From: MESE01 sp036675035
Lineage (GTDB): Bacteria > Pseudomonadota > Gammaproteobacteria > Burkholderiales > Burkholderiaceae_D
Length of the DNA stretch: 64,000 nucleotides
NCBI GenBank assembly: GCA_036675035.1
Contig: JAKFFO010000153.1
Location: forward strand, 21,006-85,005
Direction of reading: 5' to 3'
This document shows positions 52,430 to 61,624 of the stretch, piece by piece. Position 1 is the first letter of the stretch. Each line of letters starts with the position of its first letter. The notes under the pieces are model-generated. The model did no database searches. It was not told where the DNA came from and saw only the letters and a program-made list of their open reading frames with translations. The position numbers and the translations under genes were made by a program.

Positions 52430-52807
52430 GGTTTTTCCGTCAAGATGCGGGGTCGCTGAACGTGATTATGGTGCGCGCCGCTTTCAGAAGGCCAGCGCAA
52501 GACAAGCTATTGCGATGATTTCACAAATGAAAAGTTTCCGACACACGAATAACTATTGAAATGGATCAATCGTGGTCGTCCGAGTTTTCTGAAGCAGCAA
52601 CCTGAAGTTGGTGATCGCTGAATAAATGATGAATATCCATTCTGGCATTTGAAAATGGAAAGCATGCACAGAAGCGATGAACGGCGCGGCCTCCAGGTGT
52701 GTCCCAGTTGACATGAATTGTCGTTGCGCATCATTCGATTCAGAACTTTTACTATATTCAAAGGTCCATTTTTTTATGCTGGTTCTTTACCGAGACAAGG
52801 GGAAGAC
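52430..52807. other. Intergenic region upstream of the aminopeptidase
   Basis: This 378-base region contains no clear gene. A TTGACA hexamer at 52709-52714 could be a -35 for the aminopeptidase gene, but the -10 at the proper distance (TCATTC) is poor. Confidence 0.4.
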
Positions 52808-53905
52808 TTGAAGAAAAAATGGATCTTTGGTTGTGCCTTTATCATGGTGCTGATCGCCGGATCCGCACATATCAAGTATTTTTCGCAGGCGGCTTATGGA
52901 CAACTTTCCCTGTTGGCGAACGCTCGCCCCATCGATGCTTACCTGAAAGATCCGGCAATCGACGAAGGCCTGAAGGCGAGGCTCGAAATGGTAAAGCAGA
53001 TACGTGCATTCGCGATCCGCGAGCTGCAACTTCCCGACAGCGACAGCTACAAGGCCTATGTCGACATTGATCGTTCGTACGTGGTATGGAATGTCATCGC
53101 GACGCCGGAACTATCGATGCGGCCGGTCGAATGGTGTTTTCCGATTGTCGGCTGCACCAGTTACCGTGGCTATTACAACAAGAACGATGCACTTGCCTTC
53201 GCCGGTTCAATGCAGAAAGCCGGCTACGATGTGCATGTTGCGGAAGTGCCCGCGTACTCGACGCTCGGCTGGTTCAGCGATCCGGTAATTTCTACCTTCA
53301 TCAACTACTCCGAGCCGCAGCTTGCCCGTTTGATATTTCACGAGCTCGCGCACCAGGTTCTTTATGTAAAAGGGGATTCCCAGTTCAATGAGTCGTTTGC
53401 GGTGGCGATCGAGGAAGCAGGCGTCGAACGCTGGATCGCCCGGCATGGAAATGAAGCCATGCTTCAGTCCCACATGGTCAACACGATACGCAAAAGAGAA
53501 TTTCTTGCGCTGCTTGGCAAGTATCAACAGCGCCTCTCGGACAACTACGCGAGCATCGCAACTGTTGAAAAGAAGCGTGCCGAAAAAAAGAAAATACTGA
53601 ATGCGCTTAAGGACGAATTCCATACCGTGAAGGTAGGCTGGAACGGATACTCCGGCTACGATGGCTGGTTTGCCCGACCGTTGAACAATGCGCATCTCGC
53701 GTCGATGGCAACTTATCATTCTCTGGTTCCGGGATTTCGCGCGCTGATGAAAAAGCAGGCGAGTTTCGAGGAGTTCTATGTCACAGCGCGTAGTCTTGCT
53801 TCGTTGCCGCAAGAGCTGCGGAAAGAACAACTTGCCGGCCTGGCGAAAGACAATGCAGACGCTGTGCGAGTGGAGCAGGTTCCAGGTGAACAGGACCGGA
53901 GTTAA
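52808..53905 (+). CDS. Zinc aminopeptidase family protein
   Basis: This 365-residue protein belongs to the family often called putative aminopeptidase (PF10023-like). A TTG start is preceded by AAGGGGA. After an N-terminal membrane segment (WIFGCAFIMVLIAGSAHIK), the core is SYVVWNVIATPELSMRPVEW, then CFPIVGCTSYRGYYNK, LGWFSDPVISTFINYS and the zinc motif HELAHQ (His178, Glu179, His182). Many relatives are lipoproteins with a Cys at the membrane edge; none is visible here. It probably acts at the membrane on peptides. Confidence 0.85.
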   Translation: MKKKWIFGCAFIMVLIAGSAHIKYFSQAAYGQLSLLANARPIDAYLKDPAIDEGLKARLEMVKQIRAFAIRELQLPDSDSYKAYVDIDRSYVVWNVIATPELSMRPVEWCFPIVGCTSYRGYYNKNDALAFAGSMQKAGYDVHVAEVPAYSTLGWFSDPVISTFINYSEPQLARLIFHELAHQVLYVKGDSQFNESFAVAIEEAGVERWIARHGNEAMLQSHMVNTIRKREFLALLGKYQQRLSDNYASIATVEKKRAEKKKILNALKDEFHTVKVGWNGYSGYDGWFARPLNNAHLASMATYHSLVPGFRALMKKQASFEEFYVTARSLASLPQELRKEQLAGLAKDNADAVRVEQVPGEQDRS

Positions 53906-54042
53906 CCGCGTCTGACGACATAACGAAACGAACCCGGCTTGGCGCCGGGAACGATGTTCGAGCTGTCGCATTCTTCGCCAAGGGGAATCGTCCTTGGCGC
54001 ATCCTGTGCTTGACCCTCGACTTGAGCGATTCAGAGTCCGGT

Positions 54043-55014
54043 TTAATTGATTACCTCAGCCCGTTCCGGCCGATAGTCCCGGCAACGCGTACGTTCACGG
54101 CTCGACAGCTGGTTGTCTACGCAGTTGTAAAAATGCGTATTGTTCATTTCCGGTGCGCCTGGCCGATCCTGCGACACGATACCCAGTTCCTTGGTCCAGT
54201 AGCGCCGCGATCCATCGGAAAATGTTTTCAATTCGATCTGGACCGGCTCCGGCAGTGCCTTGGGACCGACGAAGGATCGTGGAAAGCGCAGATGCCGCTC
54301 GATCGACTTGCCGTCGAGTCCCGGATAAATCATGTTCAGGACATAGCCATCGCAGATCGGGTCGCTGCAGTGGATATCGTCATCCACAGCGACCCGGAAC
54401 TGCACGCTTACGTCAGCCACAGTGCCTGTCTGCTTGATGACCGCAAAGCGGTATTGCAGCCCCTTGTCCGATTGAATGAATGTCCAGTTCGAATAGTCGA
54501 GCCCGCGGGATTTTCCGGCAACAGCCGATTTCGCCGCAGCTTTGGCTTTTGCCTTCTCCGCCAGGCGCTGCTTGCGTTCTTCGGCCGCTGCCAGTGCGGC
54601 GGCCAGCTTTTTCTGTTTGCGCTGTTCGGCTTCCTGGGCTGCCTTCGCGCGCGCTTCAGCGCGGAGTTGCGCCTTGGTCTTTTTTGCCGGTGCTGTCTCA
54701 GCCACCGTCAACTTCGGGTTTTCCGCGGCAACCGCCGGTTTCGGCGCCGTTGTTACCGGAGAAGGTGTGGCTGTCGGCTGTATGCCATGTGCGCGCAGTT
54801 CCTTCGCCTTGCGCCATGATTCCTGGGACATCTGATAGACATACGCGTCTTTTTCGGCCGGCCCCAGTGCGGGGTCGATTACCTGAATCATGTGGCGATG
54901 CATGTTGCTGACCCAGGTCCATTTTTCACTTTCTGTCATTGCCGCGCAGGAGCTCAACAGCAGCGCCGCCGCCAGGACCGCCAGGCCGGATTTTATTTTC
55001 CCCATTCGTTTCAT
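54043..55014 (-). CDS. Lipoprotein with Lys/Ala-rich central region
   Basis: This 323-residue protein has a lipoprotein signal (LAAALLLSSCAAM, Cys near residue 23), then a helical segment (WVSNMHRHMIQVIDPALGPAE), a long Lys/Ala/Glu-rich stretch (residues 95-165, AKKTKAQLRAEARAKAAQEA) that should be coiled coil, and an ordered C-terminal domain with cysteines (IHCSDPICDGYVLNMIY, TRCRDY). GGGGAGAG upstream supports the ATG at 55014. I do not recognise a family. It is probably outer-membrane anchored. Confidence 0.7.
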   Translation of the reverse strand: MKRMGKIKSGLAVLAAALLLSSCAAMTESEKWTWVSNMHRHMIQVIDPALGPAEKDAYVYQMSQESWRKAKELRAHGIQPTATPSPVTTAPKPAVAAENPKLTVAETAPAKKTKAQLRAEARAKAAQEAEQRKQKKLAAALAAAEERKQRLAEKAKAKAAAKSAVAGKSRGLDYSNWTFIQSDKGLQYRFAVIKQTGTVADVSVQFRVAVDDDIHCSDPICDGYVLNMIYPGLDGKSIERHLRFPRSFVGPKALPEPVQIELKTFSDGSRRYWTKELGIVSQDRPGAPEMNNTHFYNCVDNQLSSRERTRCRDYRPERAEVIN

Positions 55015-55301
55015 TTCTCTCCCCTTCGTACATGTTGAAACAGTGTGCATCGTCCGGTGTTCGACAAGGTCGGATCGTGCGCGGCAAACAATGAAATAGC
55101 GACGGCTATTCTAACCAACTATTAGCGAACGCAATTTTCAGCGGCTCGCGGTCGGGTTCCGGGTTTCATGTTCCGGCGCATGCGGCATAATGGCGTACGC
55201 GCCGATCACGGCATCGCTTGCAACGGGCCGTCCGGCGCATTTCACCCGCGTTGCGCATATAGGCGCAACGCCGCATCAACCTGGCAAACAGAAGGGCAAT
55301 C

Positions 55302-56036
55302 ATGAAAGCTATTCTTACCGGACACACGCGCGGTCTCGGCGCCGCCATTGCACAGGAGTTGCTGGCTCGAGACATTGAGGTGTTGGGCGTATCCCGCAAC
55401 AACAACAGCGAGCTCGCAAAAAAATATCCGTCCACGCTGGCGCAGGCGACGATCGACCTGGCCGACTCGGCCGCAGTTGCGCGCTGGCTTGCCGGGGACG
55501 ACCTGCAACGCTTTGTTGCAGGCTGCGAGACCGTGCTGCTGATTAACAATGCCGGAATAGTGCAGCCGGTCGGTCCGATCGAATCGCAGGACACGGCTAC
55601 CATCGCGCAAGCGGTTGCTCTGAACGTTGCCGCGCCGCTGATGCTGTCCAGTGCAGTCGCAGCGATCAGCCGCGATGCAACCGACCTGCGCATCCTGCAC
55701 ATCTCCAGCGGTGCGGCGCGCAATGCCTATTCCGGCTGGAGTGTCTACTGCGCGACGAAAGCGGCGCTCGACCATCACGCGCGAGCGGTGGCGCAGGATC
55801 AATCGGCCGGCGTGCGTATCTGCAGCCTCGCGCCGGGTGTCATCGACACCGACATGCAGGCGGAAATCCGGGCAACCCCGCTCGAACAATTTCCGTTGCG
55901 CGAGCGATTCGAAGGGCTCAAGCGCGAAGGCCAGCTTTCAAATCCGGTGGACTGCGCGGGCAAATTGATCGACTATCTGCTGAGCAAGCAGTTCGGTCAG
56001 CTGCCGGTCGCCGACTTGCGCGAGGTAAGTCAATAA
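55302..56036 (+). CDS. Short-chain dehydrogenase/reductase
   Basis: This 244-residue protein is an SDR oxidoreductase. The glycine motif is TGHTRGLGAAI (residues 6-16), NNAG is in LLINNAGIVQPV, and the catalytic Ser and Tyr-x-x-x-Lys are in ISSGAARNAYSGWSVYCATK. PGVIDTDMQ follows. It resembles sepiapterin-reductase-like SDRs. NADP(H) use is likely because of the Arg after the second strand (GVSRNN). No pathway is indicated by neighbours. The 287 bases before it contain no gene. Confidence 0.88.
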   Translation: MKAILTGHTRGLGAAIAQELLARDIEVLGVSRNNNSELAKKYPSTLAQATIDLADSAAVARWLAGDDLQRFVAGCETVLLINNAGIVQPVGPIESQDTATIAQAVALNVAAPLMLSSAVAAISRDATDLRILHISSGAARNAYSGWSVYCATKAALDHHARAVAQDQSAGVRICSLAPGVIDTDMQAEIRATPLEQFPLRERFEGLKREGQLSNPVDCAGKLIDYLLSKQFGQLPVADLREVSQ

Positions 56037-56103
56037 CGACGCGAAGCGCGGATGCACCGCCGCCCGGAAATTAGCATCAACCGGAGCTGACGGCGTGCCT
56101 GCG

Positions 56104-56952
56104 TCAACGCTTGCGGACGATTATTTCAAGATATTCGGCAGGCATTGTCAGCGCGCGCTTGCCTGCGGTATTGAACTCGTTCAGCAGGCTCTCGATCTCG
56201 GTCCGCAGCGCTTCTTTCCCGGCGTCGTCAAGTGCAGCAAAGGCCTTGTGCGTCGGCCCATAGTAGTCGCGGAAAATCTGTATCCAGTGATCCACGGACT
56301 TGTAGCGGAGGTTAAAAATCTTTCGCGTGCAACTGATGTCCGCCGCCTGTGTGCCAAACAACTGGACAATATGCGGTTCGGTACCCCAGAGCAGCGGCGA
56401 CTGCAGCCCGGCCGGCGGGGGCACGTGCTTCGCGATCACCTTGAACAGCCGGCCGATGAAACCCTCGGGCGTCCAGTTGGCGAGTCCGATGCGGCCGCCG
56501 CTTCGAACGACGCGCAGCAGCTCGGAAGCGGTACGCGCGTGGTCAGGCGCAAACATGATGCCGAAGGTCGACAATGCGACATCGAAAGATGCGTCCGGGA
56601 AAGGGAGCGCTTCGGCATCCGCTACTTCGAATTTTACGTCGAAGCCTTCGACGGCCGCGCGTGCCGCGCCTTTTTCAAGCAGCGCGGGAACATAGTCGGT
56701 CGATGTGACCGATGCGAAGCGGCGTGCGGCGGCCAGTGTTGCATTGCCGTTCCCGGCTGCAACGTCGATCACTCTTTCGCCGCCGCAAACGTCGGCCGCT
56801 TCGGCGAGCGATTCGCCGACAATCTGCAGCGTGACCCCAATGATCGAAAAATCGCCACTGGCCCAGGTGGCCTGCTGCTTTTGCTTGATGGCCGAAAAAT
56901 CCGGTACTGGTTCGATCGCTTTTGCGGGGTCGCAAAGCTCTTGGACAGACAT
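56104..56952 (-). CDS. Class I SAM-dependent methyltransferase
   Basis: This 282-residue cytoplasmic protein has an intact SAM fold: ERVIDVAAGNGNATLAAARR (motif I), FEVADAEALPFPDASFDVALSTFG (motifs II-III) and ASELLRVVRSGGRIGLANWTP. It resembles UbiE/COQ5-type and arsenite or small-molecule methyltransferases. The substrate is unknown. It is divergent from the AraC-family gene at 57140, which may regulate it. Confidence 0.88.
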   Translation of the reverse strand: MSVQELCDPAKAIEPVPDFSAIKQKQQATWASGDFSIIGVTLQIVGESLAEAADVCGGERVIDVAAGNGNATLAAARRFASVTSTDYVPALLEKGAARAAVEGFDVKFEVADAEALPFPDASFDVALSTFGIMFAPDHARTASELLRVVRSGGRIGLANWTPEGFIGRLFKVIAKHVPPPAGLQSPLLWGTEPHIVQLFGTQAADISCTRKIFNLRYKSVDHWIQIFRDYYGPTHKAFAALDDAGKEALRTEIESLLNEFNTAGKRALTMPAEYLEIIVRKR

Positions 56953-57139
56953 GATGTTCTCCTTGAAGACGGTTCACTGAAGGCGTTCGTTACGGCGAAC
57001 GAGCGCAAGCTTCTCATTTGCCTGCCTGGCCAGCCTTGCCGATCGTCGCCGGAACTTGCGCGCGCGTCGTTATCGTCGCGGAAGCGGCCAGCACATGCGA
57101 GTGGGCATCTGCCGCCGTGCATAACTCCGGGAGCCGGCC

Positions 57140-58177
57140 ATGAGTCATGATATTTTGTCCGACGTACTGCGCAGCATACGGCTTCGCGGTGCGCTGTACT
57201 TCCAGGTTGGCGCGATCGGAAAATGGGCGGCCGAGGCACCGCCCGCATCTGAAATCGCTGCAGCCGTGATGTCCGACGCGGAGCATGTGATGGCATACCA
57301 CGTCGTCACGGCCGGTGATTGCTGGGGTGCAATCGTGGGCGAAACACCTGTGCGCTTGCAAGCCGGCGACATTCTGATTTTGCCGCACGGCGATCCGCAT
57401 GTGGTATCCAGCGCTCCCGGGATGCGGGCTCCGATGGAACCGGCGTTTTTCTTCGGGCAGAAAACCGAGCAATTGCCTTTCGCTCTCGTATATGACGGAA
57501 TCGACGGCCCCAGGCCGGCCACCTGCGACGACCATTATGCGACGACGCTGGTGTGCGGATTTCTTGGCTGCGATCTGCGCCCGTTCAATCCCTTGCTTGC
57601 CGCTTTGCCGCGCATGCTACATCTGCGATCCGCTGACGATCAGGCATGGATCGGGCAATTCATGGCGAATGCGGTCATGGAATCGATAGAACGGCGCCCG
57701 GGTGGTGAGGCAATGCTGGAACGGCTGAGTGAAATGATGTTCATCGATGCAATGCGGCGCTACGTCGACCAGTTGCCGCGCGACAGTTCCGGGTGGCTGG
57801 CCGCTTTGCGCGACCGATTCGTCGGCAAGGCGCTCCGGCTGTTGCATGACCAGCCCGACGCGCCTTGGACGATCGACGAGCTAGGCCACATGGTCGGGCT
57901 CTCGCGCTCGACCTTGCATGAACATTTCATGACACTGATCGGCCAGCCGCCTATGCAGTATCTGGCGAACTGGCGCATGCAGCTTGCCGCCGAACTGCTG
58001 CGATCCGGCGACGCGACCGTGGCTGCGGTTGCGTTGGAAGTCGGATACGATTCCGAAGCGGCTTTTTCACGCGCCTTCAAACGGCTGGTCGGCATGCCTC
58101 CGGCCGCATGGAGAAAACAGCGCGGCAAGCGGGATTCGCCGGCGTCGATCCATCCGGACCGATATCATGTTCATTGA
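57140..58177 (+). CDS. AraC-family regulator with cupin sensor
   Basis: This 345-residue regulator has an N-terminal cupin-like sensor (residues 10-180, AYHVVTAGDCWGAIVGETPV and LPHGDPHVV) and a C-terminal AraC domain (TIDELGHMVGLSRSTLHEHF, YLANWRMQLAAELLRSGDAT, VALEVGYDSEAAFSRAFKRL). The signature suits the AraC-binding-type cupin_6 family. It is divergent from the methyltransferase at 56104-56952, the likely target. The inducer is unknown. Confidence 0.92.
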   Translation: MSHDILSDVLRSIRLRGALYFQVGAIGKWAAEAPPASEIAAAVMSDAEHVMAYHVVTAGDCWGAIVGETPVRLQAGDILILPHGDPHVVSSAPGMRAPMEPAFFFGQKTEQLPFALVYDGIDGPRPATCDDHYATTLVCGFLGCDLRPFNPLLAALPRMLHLRSADDQAWIGQFMANAVMESIERRPGGEAMLERLSEMMFIDAMRRYVDQLPRDSSGWLAALRDRFVGKALRLLHDQPDAPWTIDELGHMVGLSRSTLHEHFMTLIGQPPMQYLANWRMQLAAELLRSGDATVAAVALEVGYDSEAAFSRAFKRLVGMPPAAWRKQRGKRDSPASIHPDRYHVH

Positions 58178-58341
58178 AAAAGAATCCGCGATGCCGGCAC
58201 GGCCCGATCAATTTTCCGCTGCTGGTCGGAAACCCGGAATGCAACCAATGCAGCTCCTGCGAAAATTGGACAGCCGAGCTCATCTTTCCATGCAGCAGCG
58301 GTCGGCTCGGTGTGCTCGGGCAGCGCCGCCAGGAGTGCCGC

Positions 58342-58758
58342 TCAGGCCCCGAGCACAGTGACAACCACATGCCGATGCTGTGCGCCAGCGCGATGTTCCC
58401 ACAGGTAGATGCCCTGCCATGTGCCGAGCAGCAAGCGGCCTGCACCGACCGGGATTGTCAGGCTGGAGTCCGTCAGCACGCTGCGGGCGTGGGCTGCCAT
58501 ATCGTCCGCACCTTCGAGATCGTGGCGGTAAGCGGGATCGCCATCGGGTGCGAGACGTGCGAGGATGGTTTCGAGATCCTGGCGTACGTCCGGGTCTGCG
58601 TTTTCCGTGATGGTCAGCGAGCAACTGGTGTGCTGCACGAAAACATGCACCAGGCCGGTCGCTGCACCGGATTCCGCTACCACCTGTTCGACCTCCCTGG
58701 TGATGTTCCGGGTCCCGCGGCCGGCGGTGGAAAATTGCAGAATGGCTTGGTGGTTCAT
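58342..58758 (-). CDS. yjbQ: YjbQ/UPF0047-family protein
   Basis: This 138-residue protein contains the UPF0047 signature: ITREVEQVVAESGAATGLVH, FVQHTSCSLTITENADPDVR, DMAAHARSVLTDSSLTIPVG and LLLGTWQGIYLWEHRAG. The conserved His, Ser, Thr, Asp and Glu residues are present. Members can show secondary thiamin-phosphate synthase activity. The gene is 58 bases downstream of psd on the same strand. Confidence 0.95.
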   Translation of the reverse strand: MNHQAILQFSTAGRGTRNITREVEQVVAESGAATGLVHVFVQHTSCSLTITENADPDVRQDLETILARLAPDGDPAYRHDLEGADDMAAHARSVLTDSSLTIPVGAGRLLLGTWQGIYLWEHRAGAQHRHVVVTVLGA

Positions 58759-58816
58759 CGTGGGTTAGAAATCTGAAAAGACCGTTGTTCGGCAACCGGT
58801 CCGATCCGCTGCGGCG

Positions 58817-59683
58817 TCACCCGGCAGGCCGGTGGCCCATTGCTTCGCCCATGCGGATCGCGCGCGTCGCGGTCCACTCGGGATTGAACTCCAGCACGCC
58901 GCGCGGAAATAGCATCACGACGGTGGAGCCGAGCAGAAACCGGCCCATCTCCGCACCTTTTTTCAACACGATGTGCTGATCGTCGTAGCGCCATTCGCGC
59001 ACCGTGCCGCCGCGCGGCGGATTTACCACTCCGTGCCACACGGTTGCCATGCTGCCGACGATGGTGGCACCGACCAGCGCGAGGACAAACGGCCCAAATT
59101 CCGATTCGAACACGCAGACCACGCGTTCATTGCGGGCGAATAGTCCCGGTACGCCTTGCGCGGTGGTCGGATTCACCGAAAAAAGCGAGCCCGGCACATA
59201 AATCATCCGTGTCAGCCTTGCGTCGCAAGGCATGTGAATGCGATGGTAGTCGCGCGGACTCAGGTATAGCGTGGCGAAGCTGCCATGCTCGAATAGCGCT
59301 GCCAGCGCACTATCGCCTCCGACCAGTGCGGCGGTCGAATAACGATGGCCTTTGGCCTGAAATATCTGGTCGTGCTCGATGGTGCCGAACTGGCTGATCG
59401 CTCCATCGACCGGACAGACGAAGTCGCTATCGGCCAGCGGACGTGCGCCCTCGCACAGCGCACGTGTGAAAAATTCATTAAAGCTTGGATAACTTGCCAG
59501 GTCAGGGTTGTGCGCCTCGTCCATATTGACGCCATAGCGCCGCACGAACCAGCGGATCAGATGGGGGGAAAGCCGACCGCCTTGCGCGCCGGCGATTCGT
59601 CCGGCGAGTGCGGTCAGCGCCTGCTTCGGCAACAGATACTGGTGTAGAACGGAAAAACGAAATGACACGGCCAACCTCGTCAA
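58817..59683 (-). CDS. psd: Phosphatidylserine decarboxylase
   Basis: Psd converts phosphatidylserine to phosphatidylethanolamine at the membrane. The 288-residue proenzyme is cleaved at the LGST motif (Leu251, Gly252, Ser253, Thr254 in RFLLGSTVVML) to make the pyruvoyl group. The catalytic aspartate lies in VCPVDGAISQFG and the histidine in YLSPRDYHRIHMP. It is complete, with a normal length. It precedes yjbQ and follows the M29-like gene. Confidence 0.97.
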   Translation of the reverse strand: MTRLAVSFRFSVLHQYLLPKQALTALAGRIAGAQGGRLSPHLIRWFVRRYGVNMDEAHNPDLASYPSFNEFFTRALCEGARPLADSDFVCPVDGAISQFGTIEHDQIFQAKGHRYSTAALVGGDSALAALFEHGSFATLYLSPRDYHRIHMPCDARLTRMIYVPGSLFSVNPTTAQGVPGLFARNERVVCVFESEFGPFVLALVGATIVGSMATVWHGVVNPPRGGTVREWRYDDQHIVLKKGAEMGRFLLGSTVVMLFPRGVLEFNPEWTATRAIRMGEAMGHRPAG

Positions 59684-59787
59684 TAATAGTTGGATCGATT
59701 ATAACTTCATGCGATGCGAAGGGAAGCACAGTGCCGGCACTGCGGCGCGCCGGACGCGTTGAAATCCGATGCCGCTGCCGTATCCGA

Positions 59788-60870
59788 TCAGACCTGCCAG
59801 GCTCCGTCGGCAAAGATGATTTCGTCATCGAGAAACACCGCATCGGTTACCGCAAACACGTCGACATGATGCCGAGCAATGGCGCGCCTGATGTTGGGTT
59901 TGTTGTATACGCCGTGCTTGGCGCCCAGCGACAGATGGATGCCGCACATGCGCTCGTAGGTGCCGATGTCATCGACCATCCGGTCCTTCGAGAACGCGCG
60001 GTTCATGCCGAAGCCCAGTTCACGCAACCAGACTTCGCCTTCGTCGGCGCGGATATTGGCAAGTACCTGGTCGAATTCCGGGGTGGAATCGATCACGCCG
60101 CACACTTTGCCTTTGGCGATCACCAGCGTGATCGGTTGTTCCGGGCGGTTGACAGAAAACGACGTGTCGCCGAAAACGAAAATGCGTACCCGGCCGTTAA
60201 CCGCCTTCAGATCCTGCGCTTCGGTGAATACTTCGCCGATCGGGAACTGGCCGCCGACATTGTTCATGCCGCTGTAATCTCCCACATTCAATTTTGCCGA
60301 TTCGAACGGAGAAGAAAAAACCAGGCGCTCTCCGCCGCTGTCGATTGCGCCGCAGCGTGCTCGGTCGATACGCGCCTTCAGCGCGTTGCCGACACCGCGA
60401 TAGTACGCAGGATCGTATGCGAGCGAGTCGATGTAGTAGAGGGCTTGCAACCCCGCCATGCGAGCCAGGTGCGGATGCTCGATCACCTTGAGACCACGTT
60501 TGAAAAGCTCGACCCGGATGCGGTAGGCATCGAGGCGAAAATTGGTCGATTGAATCAGCACCACCAGGTCGGACGGCGCAAGCGGCACAAAAGCGCCGGT
60601 GACGTCGTCAGGAGAAACCGCATCGAAATCGATGAATTTCGCCCCCGGCAGGCAGCGCCGATACGCTTCTGTCAGCGCAATGGCAAGATCGCAGCGTGTA
60701 TCGAAAACCACTACCGCGGAGCGAGGATGCGCATGCTCGAACGCAATCGTGAGCACATCGCGCAGATGCATTTCTGCAGCATCGATCGCTTGCGCCGGAA
60801 TGGTGCCGGTCGATATGCCGCCGCGGTGTTTCAAGGGTTCGTCGTTGTTGGTCAAAAGCATCGTCGGCAA
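59788..60870 (-). CDS. M29-like aminopeptidase-related protein
   Basis: This 360-residue protein resembles M29-type leucyl aminopeptidases and their relatives in GMNNVGGQFPIGEVFTEAQD and GEVWLRELGFGMNRAFSK, which carry the conserved Glu and Asn. The N-terminal 150 residues form an alpha/beta domain (HPRSAVVVFDTRCDLAIALT). The metal ligands of true M29 enzymes (further Asp and His) are only partly visible. It may be a peptidase or a related 2,5-dihydroxypyridine dioxygenase-type enzyme. Confidence in the family is moderate. Confidence 0.55.
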   Translation of the reverse strand: MPTMLLTNNDEPLKHRGGISTGTIPAQAIDAAEMHLRDVLTIAFEHAHPRSAVVVFDTRCDLAIALTEAYRRCLPGAKFIDFDAVSPDDVTGAFVPLAPSDLVVLIQSTNFRLDAYRIRVELFKRGLKVIEHPHLARMAGLQALYYIDSLAYDPAYYRGVGNALKARIDRARCGAIDSGGERLVFSSPFESAKLNVGDYSGMNNVGGQFPIGEVFTEAQDLKAVNGRVRIFVFGDTSFSVNRPEQPITLVIAKGKVCGVIDSTPEFDQVLANIRADEGEVWLRELGFGMNRAFSKDRMVDDIGTYERMCGIHLSLGAKHGVYNKPNIRRAIARHHVDVFAVTDAVFLDDEIIFADGAWQV

Positions 60871-61031
60871 TCATGAAGTGCGCAGCGCGCAAAGGAAATC
60901 TGAGCCACGAAAAATGGCTGATATTGCTTGTTTCTGGTTACCCGGTGCAGGCGGGAGCATGTGGCGATCCGCAAGTCATTTGCGGTGCAAGCCACATCTT
61001 CTCTGCCGCATTTTTGGTTTCCCGCGGCGGA

Positions 61032-61346
61032 TTATGACAGACTGAATACCTTCACCAGCTTTAGTTGTTGGTCGTCCAATACATCGAAGGTATACGATCC
61101 CTTATCGAGGTTAATAAATTCGGACGAGTGCATGATGACCTCACTTCCGTCGACCATGGTTTTGCAACTCCCGGTCAGCACATACAAGACAAACGCATGT
61201 CCGGCGTTGACGGTAAAGCGTGTTTCAGCGTCATGGGTATTCAAATACAGCTTGAAATTTTCGTGCGGCAGATGCACCGCACGGATCGCTTCTTCAGAGA
61301 TCGGGTCGGTGGAAATGCCGGTCCAGCTTTGCGGATTCATAGTCAT
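61032..61346 (-). CDS. Small cupin-like protein
   Basis: This 104-residue protein has a cupin-like beta-sandwich: NFKLYLNTHDAETRFTVNAG, then HAFVLYVLTGSCKTMVDGSE and MHSSEFINLDKGSYTFDVLD. The usual metal-binding histidines are mostly absent. It lies 161 bases upstream of the M29-like gene on the same strand. The function is unknown. Confidence 0.7.
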   Translation of the reverse strand: MTMNPQSWTGISTDPISEEAIRAVHLPHENFKLYLNTHDAETRFTVNAGHAFVLYVLTGSCKTMVDGSEVIMHSSEFINLDKGSYTFDVLDDQQLKLVKVFSLS

Positions 61347-61624
61347 TGGCAGGTTACATTAAAGGCGTCATGGAGAGAAAAACCGAGTCAGGCCAAATAT
61401 CGTGAAAGAATTTCCGGCAATCGTCCGGGATAAAACGATGTCGAGCCGGTACGGTGAAAGAGCCGGCGCGGACGACGATGGTTCTGCGATCTTGCAGTTC
61501 ATCGCGCTTATCCTGAATCCATGGCGTTAAAATTCCATATCGACCGCCGATTGCCGCCATTGTCTGTCAATCCGGAACGTTGCGGTAATTTTTGCGCCAC
61601 TATTAAAGGAAAGTAAAAATCCAC

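Noticed and set aside
56095..57150. Long plus-strand frame opposite the methyltransferase
   Set aside because: The minus-strand methyltransferase has intact SAM motifs; the opposite frame has none.
61354..61560. Possible 68-codon minus-strand gene just upstream of the cupin-like gene
   Set aside because: It has only a weak start signal and no recognisable motif. It remains possible as a small gene.
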